A stretch of DNA of 10,806 bases from Chlorobiota bacterium (GTDB lineage Bacteria > Bacteroidota > Ignavibacteria > Kapaibacteriales > NICIL-2). Shown one piece after another: positions 6,575 through 10,806 of this stretch. The first letter of the stretch is position 1. Each line of letters opens with the position of its first letter. The position numbers were made by a program, and so were the translations under genes. Location: the NCBI GenBank assembly GCA_003695605.1, contig RFIK01000152.1, forward strand, positions 1 to 10,806. The letters run 5' to 3'. The notes below the pieces were generated by a model, which saw nothing but the letters and a program-made list of their open reading frames with translations, made no database searches and had not been told where the DNA came from.

Positions 6575-8886
6575 TGCGTTCGGCAATAGCCTTCGTTTTC
6601 TCGTTTGCGATTGCCGTAAGTGGGCAAACGATCCCAAGCGTTGGAACGCTCCAGTGGCGCTCGCTCACTTCCCTGCTCGACACGCGCGATGTTACATCGG
6701 ATCGCACGGGAATACTCTGGATTGCAACAACAGGCGGGATTTACACAATGGATCCACGCAGCAGCATCATCGCCCGCCAGTACCGCCCCGGCGAAGGTCT
6801 GCTCGGGCTGGATTTTTCCGCGATTACAGCATCAGAAAGCGGCGATACCATCATCGCGGGCACAACCGATGGAACGCTGGAACTTCTGCAGGCTACACGC
6901 GGCCCCCTTGCGACACTGACTGACATCCGACGTGCTTCCGATCAATACCCTCGCCGCACCATCAACGACATCATCGCGCACAACGGACGCTTCTTCGTCG
7001 CCACCGATTTTGGCATCGTCGTTTACGATGCGGCTCGTGGCGTCCCGATCGAAACAGTAGATCTTGTCGCAACCTTTGCGCCGAAGTCGGCGATCACTGC
7101 ACTGGCGCTCCGCGGCGATACGCTCATCGCGGCAGGAGCGCAAGGAGTTGCGTCAACCTGGCTGGGGTTTCCCTCGCTTCGCGATCGGCGGCTGTGGAAG
7201 GTCTGGAGACTGCCGAGCAGCTGGCAGTGGGATAGCCCCGCGCGCGCAGCGACGCTCGACAGCGCAGGATTGCTCGTCGTCGCGACCCAGACGGCGATTC
7301 TCCGCCAGCGTGGCGACTCGCTCATCCTTGCGTGGGCGCGTCCCTCTGTTAGCAGCGAGACGATTGCAGGGCTCGGCACTATCGCCGGACGTATCGTCTT
7401 TGCCTTCGGGCAACAGCTTTGGGACCTCGATAGCAGCCAGCCCATCGAGCCACCACAGCCAGCCGCAATTCGCCGTGTGCGGTCGCTTCCCCTTCCGAGC
7501 GGGATAACGCTCGCATGCTGCCTTGCGCGAGGGATTACGTTGCTCGAAGGCGACTCGCTTAGGCATATCGCGCCGAACTCGATGGTGAGTAACACGGCTT
7601 ACGACCTTGCGGTGGACTTCGACGGCAATCTTTGGGTTGCGACTGCGGCCGGGAACCGTGCTGGTAGCGGCTTTGCATGCTTGCGTGGTGACCACTGGTT
7701 CACGCTTACGCCGGAAACCGATCGGCGAGTACCATCCCAGTTTTACTACCGCGTTGCTGCGATGCCCAACGGTGACGTCTGGCTGAGCAGTTGGGGTGCA
7801 GGACTGCTGCGTGCTCGTTTGCTCACGGGGGATTCCATTGCGCTTGAGCAGTATAACAACGACAACTCTCCGCTGGTGGGGTTCCCCACTAATCCCTCCT
7901 TCACCGTCCCTGGCCGTGCGATCGGTGACCAAGCCAACACCGTGTGGATCGCGCACTGGGGCAACTGGATTCAATCGTCGAGTCACCTCATCGCCCGAGA
8001 CGCTGGTGGGCGGTGGTATGGCTTCACCTACCCTGGTAATCCGCCGGGTGTGGGGTACTTCATGTTCATCACCATTGACGCAGCAGGAACCAAGTGGCTC
8101 GGTTCCTACCGTACCGACGCTGATGGTAGTGGGCTTGCGTGGTTCAATGACGGCGGCACACTCGGCGATCAGAGCGACGATCGGTGGGGCCGCATCAGCG
8201 CTCCCTCGGCATCGCTGCCTTCGAATACAATCACCGCTTTAGCGACGGATCGAACGGGGATGCTCTGGGTCGGCACGACCGCCGGACTTGCGGTCATCGT
8301 CAACCCGACAGTTGTTCTCAGCGGCGCAACGCCGTTTATCCGCACGGTGCGCGAACTCCGCGGTGTGGCGATCAACGCAATTGCCGTTGATGCGCTCAAC
8401 AACAAATGGATCGCCACCTCCAACGGCATTTGGGTGATCGCCGACGACGGTGTCACCATCCTCGGCACGATCACGCAGGCGCAGTACCCAGCGCTCCTTT
8501 CCAACGATGTGCGATCGCTGGCAGCCGATCCATCCCGCGGACGCCTGTACATCGGCACAGAGCGAGGTATCAACCTCGTGCAAACATTGGCAATCGAACC
8601 AGAGCAGCATTATAGTCTCCGGCTCTACCCGCAACCGTTCGATCCTGACCGCGAGCTACTGACCATCGAAGGATTGGCCGCCGATACTGAACTCCGCATC
8701 TCGACACTCAGCGGCTTGACAGTTCAAACAATCCGCACGCGAAGCCGGATCGCACTCTGGGATGGGCGCAGTGCCGCGGGCGAGCTTGTCCCCGCAGGAA
8801 TTTACCTCCTCCACGCGGTCTCAGAACAAACAGGAGAAGGCGCCGTCGCGAAGATCGTCGTCGCTCGATCACCTGTCGGGCGGTAG
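6571..8886 (+). CDS. Secreted beta-propeller (Reg_prop-type repeats) protein with T9SS/FlgD-like C-terminal domain
   Basis: 771 residues. The N-terminus has a signal peptide (MMRSAIAFVFSFAIAVSG, cleavage near 18-19); a second ATG at 6574 would serve equally. The body is made of propeller blades in the style of two-component-regulator propellers, each with a D/N-G-x-x-W-I/V-A/G-T core: DRTGILWIATTGG (44), DGNLWVATAAG (351), NGDVWLSSWG (400), AGTKWLGSY (505), DRTGMLWVGTTAG (560), NNKWIATSNGIWVI (610) and GRLYIGTERGI (657). Residues about 680-771 form an Ig-like tail: LRLYPQPFDP, then LWDGRSAAGELVPAGIYLL and a terminal AKIVVA. This is typical of type IX secretion sorting domains and FlgD-like repeats, so the protein is probably exported and attached to the surface. 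There is no kinase, DNA-binding or transmembrane domain, so it is not a hybrid sensor. It is translationally coupled to ribH. The ligand is unknown. Confidence 0.85.
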   Translation: MMRSAIAFVFSFAIAVSGQTIPSVGTLQWRSLTSLLDTRDVTSDRTGILWIATTGGIYTMDPRSSIIARQYRPGEGLLGLDFSAITASESGDTIIAGTTDGTLELLQATRGPLATLTDIRRASDQYPRRTINDIIAHNGRFFVATDFGIVVYDAARGVPIETVDLVATFAPKSAITALALRGDTLIAAGAQGVASTWLGFPSLRDRRLWKVWRLPSSWQWDSPARAATLDSAGLLVVATQTAILRQRGDSLILAWARPSVSSETIAGLGTIAGRIVFAFGQQLWDLDSSQPIEPPQPAAIRRVRSLPLPSGITLACCLARGITLLEGDSLRHIAPNSMVSNTAYDLAVDFDGNLWVATAAGNRAGSGFACLRGDHWFTLTPETDRRVPSQFYYRVAAMPNGDVWLSSWGAGLLRARLLTGDSIALEQYNNDNSPLVGFPTNPSFTVPGRAIGDQANTVWIAHWGNWIQSSSHLIARDAGGRWYGFTYPGNPPGVGYFMFITIDAAGTKWLGSYRTDADGSGLAWFNDGGTLGDQSDDRWGRISAPSASLPSNTITALATDRTGMLWVGTTAGLAVIVNPTVVLSGATPFIRTVRELRGVAINAIAVDALNNKWIATSNGIWVIADDGVTILGTITQAQYPALLSNDVRSLAADPSRGRLYIGTERGINLVQTLAIEPEQHYSLRLYPQPFDPDRELLTIEGLAADTELRISTLSGLTVQTIRTRSRIALWDGRSAAGELVPAGIYLLHAVSEQTGEGAVAKIVVARSPVGR

Positions 8887-9843
8887 CGGTTCGGCCAGCA
8901 ACGCTTTTCCAAGCTCGGCGACCGTTTCGAGGTACTTGACCTTGCTATCGTCATTGAGCAGCGCCTCGCGTTGGCGAATCAGCGTGCGGCTCCCATTGGC
9001 TCCGATCCGCCACAGACGAAGTTCGATGCGCGCGCCTTCTGTTGTTCGCACCAGCGCACCACTGACGACTGCTTCGACACCAAAGAATGCCAGCGCTGCC
9101 AGCTCTTGCTCTGAGGGGGGCATAAGCGGTTCCGCCCCATAGAGCCGAAACTGCGCGTAGATGCTGTCGCGCGTGTCAACATCCAGTGTAACAGCCCAGG
9201 GCGAACGTTGTGCTCCCGTGATCGCTGCCAGAACCCCGCTATAACTTGTCGCGATTGCATCCTCGAAAAGCTCCCACCGCGGCAGCACGGAGGGATTATC
9301 TCGCAGTTCCATGCTGGTAACAGCTACGAGCGCTGCGGGGCGGATTCCACTCGCGCTATCGGTGCGCGCGTAGAGAAGCGTATCGCCAACTGCCACGCAG
9401 AGCGCACGTTCGAGCGCTTCGAGGAGAGCTGGATCGGCGACCGGTTCATCCGAACGTGCCCACCGATGGCGGATCAGCCCGTAGCCGATGCCTCTGCGCA
9501 CTTCCGCCGGTGATCGGAGCACAAGTTCGGTGCGGAGGAGGTTCTCAAAGCGGTCGCACTCGACGCTCGCACGCCATCGCGCACCGAGCACCACCGCGAT
9601 GGAATCAACCGAGATTCCGGCGCGCCGCAACTGTTGTGCAACCGAATCGCGTAGCGTCACAAGTTCGTACCGAGCGCTTGCTTGGAACGCGAGCACAAGA
9701 CCTGCTTCGATTTTCTGGGGAGGTAGCTGTGCGCGCTCGGTCACTGCAATGCTCTCAAGGAGCACCCTCTCGTGCGGTGGCTGGGCGCTCCAGGCTGCAA
9801 GGGAGCACAGGAGGATAAGCGCCACTACCACCCAAGCACCCAC
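8869..9843 (-). CDS. Exported protein of unknown function, possibly two TolB-N/CsgG-like lobes
   Basis: 324 residues from a GTG start at 9843. The frame is open further upstream to 10131, but that part is antisense-phase to the deoxyhypusine-synthase-like gene and looks nothing like protein, so I reject it. GTG codons at 9831 and 9825 are alternatives; the last forms a TAGTG stop-start overlap. Starting at 9843 gives the most plausible signal peptide: a hydrophobic stretch (about 4-17) and an AWSA cleavage site at 17-20, although no basic residue precedes it. The mature protein seems to hold two related lobes: RYELVTL...VVLGARWRASVECDRFENLLRTELVL (about 58-110) and LAALAFFGVEAVVSGALVR...ARIELRLW (about 248-278). 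The pattern 'G-x-x-x-x-x-S/G, then strand-turn-strand' recalls TolB N-terminal, CsgG or FlgO-type domains. This is a fold-level guess, not a recognised family. The gene is probably co-transcribed with its upstream neighbour. Confidence 0.7.
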   Translation of the reverse strand: MGAWVVVALILLCSLAAWSAQPPHERVLLESIAVTERAQLPPQKIEAGLVLAFQASARYELVTLRDSVAQQLRRAGISVDSIAVVLGARWRASVECDRFENLLRTELVLRSPAEVRRGIGYGLIRHRWARSDEPVADPALLEALERALCVAVGDTLLYARTDSASGIRPAALVAVTSMELRDNPSVLPRWELFEDAIATSYSGVLAAITGAQRSPWAVTLDVDTRDSIYAQFRLYGAEPLMPPSEQELAALAFFGVEAVVSGALVRTTEGARIELRLWRIGANGSRTLIRQREALLNDDSKVKYLETVAELGKALLAEPLPPDR

Positions 9844-10806
9844 GCGAAGATGAGCGGCGCAACGATTGTTGCATCGCTTTCGATGATGAATTTCGGCGTC
9901 TCGACGCCAAGCTTCCCCCAGGTGATCTTTTCGTTCGGCACCGCGCCGGAATAAGAGCCGTAGCTTGTCGTCGAATCGCTGATTTGGCAGAAGTAGCTCC
10001 ACAGCGCTACATCGGTTCGTCCAAGGTCCTGGTGGAGCATCGGAACGACGCAGATGGGGAAATCCCCCGCAATGCCACCGCCAATCTGGAAAAAGCCAAT
10101 GCCGGGCGGCTGGCAGTTTGCCATATACCAATCAGCAAGCCATGTCATGTACTCGATCCCAGATTTGACGATCTCGGGTCGAAGCTGGCCGCGAAGCACG
10201 TACGAAGCAAAGATGTTGCCTGTAGTTGAATCTTCCCAGCCTGGAACGACGATGGGGAGATTCTTCTCCGCTGCCGCGACCATCCAGGAATCGCGCGGAT
10301 CAATTTCGTAGTATTGCTCAAGCTCTCCGCTCCGGATGAGTTGGTAGAGGTACTCGTGCGGGAAGTAGCGTTCACCACGCTCTTGCGCGTGCATCCAGAC
10401 ACGTTCAAGGTGCACCTGCAGTCGGCGGAATGCTTCCTCTTCGGGGATGCAGGTATCGGTGACGCGGTTGTAGTGCTGCTCGAGTAATTCCTGCTCTTGC
10501 TCTGGCGTCAGATCGCGCCAGTTCGGGATGCGCTTGTAGTGAGAATGCGCTACCAGGTTCATGACGTCCTCTTCGAGATTTGCGCCCGTGCAGGAGATGA
10601 TGTGCACTTTCTCCTGGCGGATCATTTCCGCAAGTGATTTGCCGAGTTCTGCAGTGCTCATCGCACCTGCGAGCGCAATGAGCATTTTGCCGCCCCGCTC
10701 GATGAGATCTTCGTATGCACGTGCTGCATCGAGCAGTGTTGCTGCATTGAAGTGGCAAAAGTGCTCTTCCATAAAGCGCGAGACCGGACCACGCTCGATA
10801 CTCGCA
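9825..10806 (-). CDS. Deoxyhypusine synthase-like protein (5' end outside window)
   Basis: NAD-dependent aminobutyl-transferase family. In archaea and eukaryotes these enzymes modify a lysine of (e/a)IF5A using spermidine. Bacteria lack eIF5A, so the acceptor here is probably different; a free amine, as in homospermidine synthesis, is one possibility. Counting from the ATG at 10772, motifs are LAGAMSTAELG, ISCTGANLEEDVMNLVAHSHY, RVTDTCIPEEEAFRRL, VVPGWEDSTTGNIFASYV, GGGIAGDFPI (231-240), DSTTSYGSYSGAVPNEKITWGK and ESDATIVAPLIFAW. The lysine in TWGK (residue 287; 9912-9914) matches the enzyme's imine-forming lysine. The motif GGGVVKHH of the human enzyme is replaced by GGGIAGDF. The frame stays open from 10772 to the edge and encodes ERGPVSRF, which resembles the family N-terminus, so the real start lies just outside and the ATG at 10772 is internal. 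It overlaps the start of the exported-protein gene by up to 19 bp. Confidence 0.92.
   Translation of the reverse strand, partial: ASIERGPVSRFMEEHFCHFNAATLLDAARAYEDLIERGGKMLIALAGAMSTAELGKSLAEMIRQEKVHIISCTGANLEEDVMNLVAHSHYKRIPNWRDLTPEQEQELLEQHYNRVTDTCIPEEEAFRRLQVHLERVWMHAQERGERYFPHEYLYQLIRSGELEQYYEIDPRDSWMVAAAEKNLPIVVPGWEDSTTGNIFASYVLRGQLRPEIVKSGIEYMTWLADWYMANCQPPGIGFFQIGGGIAGDFPICVVPMLHQDLGRTDVALWSYFCQISDSTTSYGSYSGAVPNEKITWGKLGVETPKFIIESDATIVAPLIFAWVLGW

Noticed and set aside
6002..6637. 212-codon N-terminal extension of ileS
   Set aside because: It is antisense to ribH and beyond the normal family N-terminus; the ATG at 6001 begins the conserved IleRS sequence.
9844..10131. N-terminal extension of the exported-protein gene
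   Set aside because: It lies inside the deoxyhypusine-synthase-like gene in another frame of the same strand, is tryptophan-, arginine- and proline-rich, and would bury the signal peptide.
1..10806. tRNA, rRNA, CRISPR arrays, insertion sequences, toxin-antitoxin or defence genes
   Set aside because: I saw no transposase, direct-repeat/spacer pattern, tRNA cloverleaf or defence-family motif; genes fill almost the whole window.

Overview
The window is GC-rich, densely coding bacterial chromosome. It holds eight protein genes, no RNA genes, no mobile elements and no CRISPR arrays. Three markers point to the Bacteroidota/Chlorobiota side of the tree: an OmpA protein with thrombospondin-type calcium repeats, a secreted beta-propeller with a type IX-secretion/FlgD-like C-terminal tail, and a bacterial deoxyhypusine-synthase-like protein. 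With high GC added, a Kapabacteria- or Ignavibacteria-like lineage is a reasonable guess. This is inference; there is no rRNA gene to settle it.

Layout. Positions 1-1108 (+) carry the 3' part of an OmpA-family cell-envelope protein with nine tandem calcium-binding repeats. It is closed by a strong intrinsic terminator at 1142-1187. Positions 1245-2321 (+) encode an unrecognised exported protein. Two genes follow on the minus strand: ileS (2714-6001), and 3 bp after it a small two-helix membrane protein (2339-2710) with the architecture of an ion-channel pore. A 108-bp divergent intergenic region separates ileS from ribH (6110-6574, +). The ribH stop codon overlaps, as ATGA, the start of a large secreted beta-propeller gene (6571-8886, +). 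That gene converges on and overlaps by 18 bp an exported two-lobed protein gene (8869-9843, -). The latter starts inside the 3' end of a deoxyhypusine-synthase-like gene (9825 to the right edge, -, 5' end missing).

How the genes relate. Most are housekeeping (ileS, ribH) or envelope/secreted proteins, and the units look like short operons of unrelated functions. The most notable points are: (1) the isoleucyl-tRNA synthetase has the class I signature in the swapped form GIHH rather than HxGH, a form linked to very high mupirocin resistance; (2) the channel-like protein has GGMGP where a potassium channel would have its selectivity filter; (3) the deoxyhypusine-synthase homologue keeps the catalytic lysine but has a changed substrate-pocket motif, in a domain of life without eIF5A; and (4) the OmpA domain lacks the usual peptidoglycan-binding aspartate. 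I found no evidence of a new multi-gene defence or mobile system.
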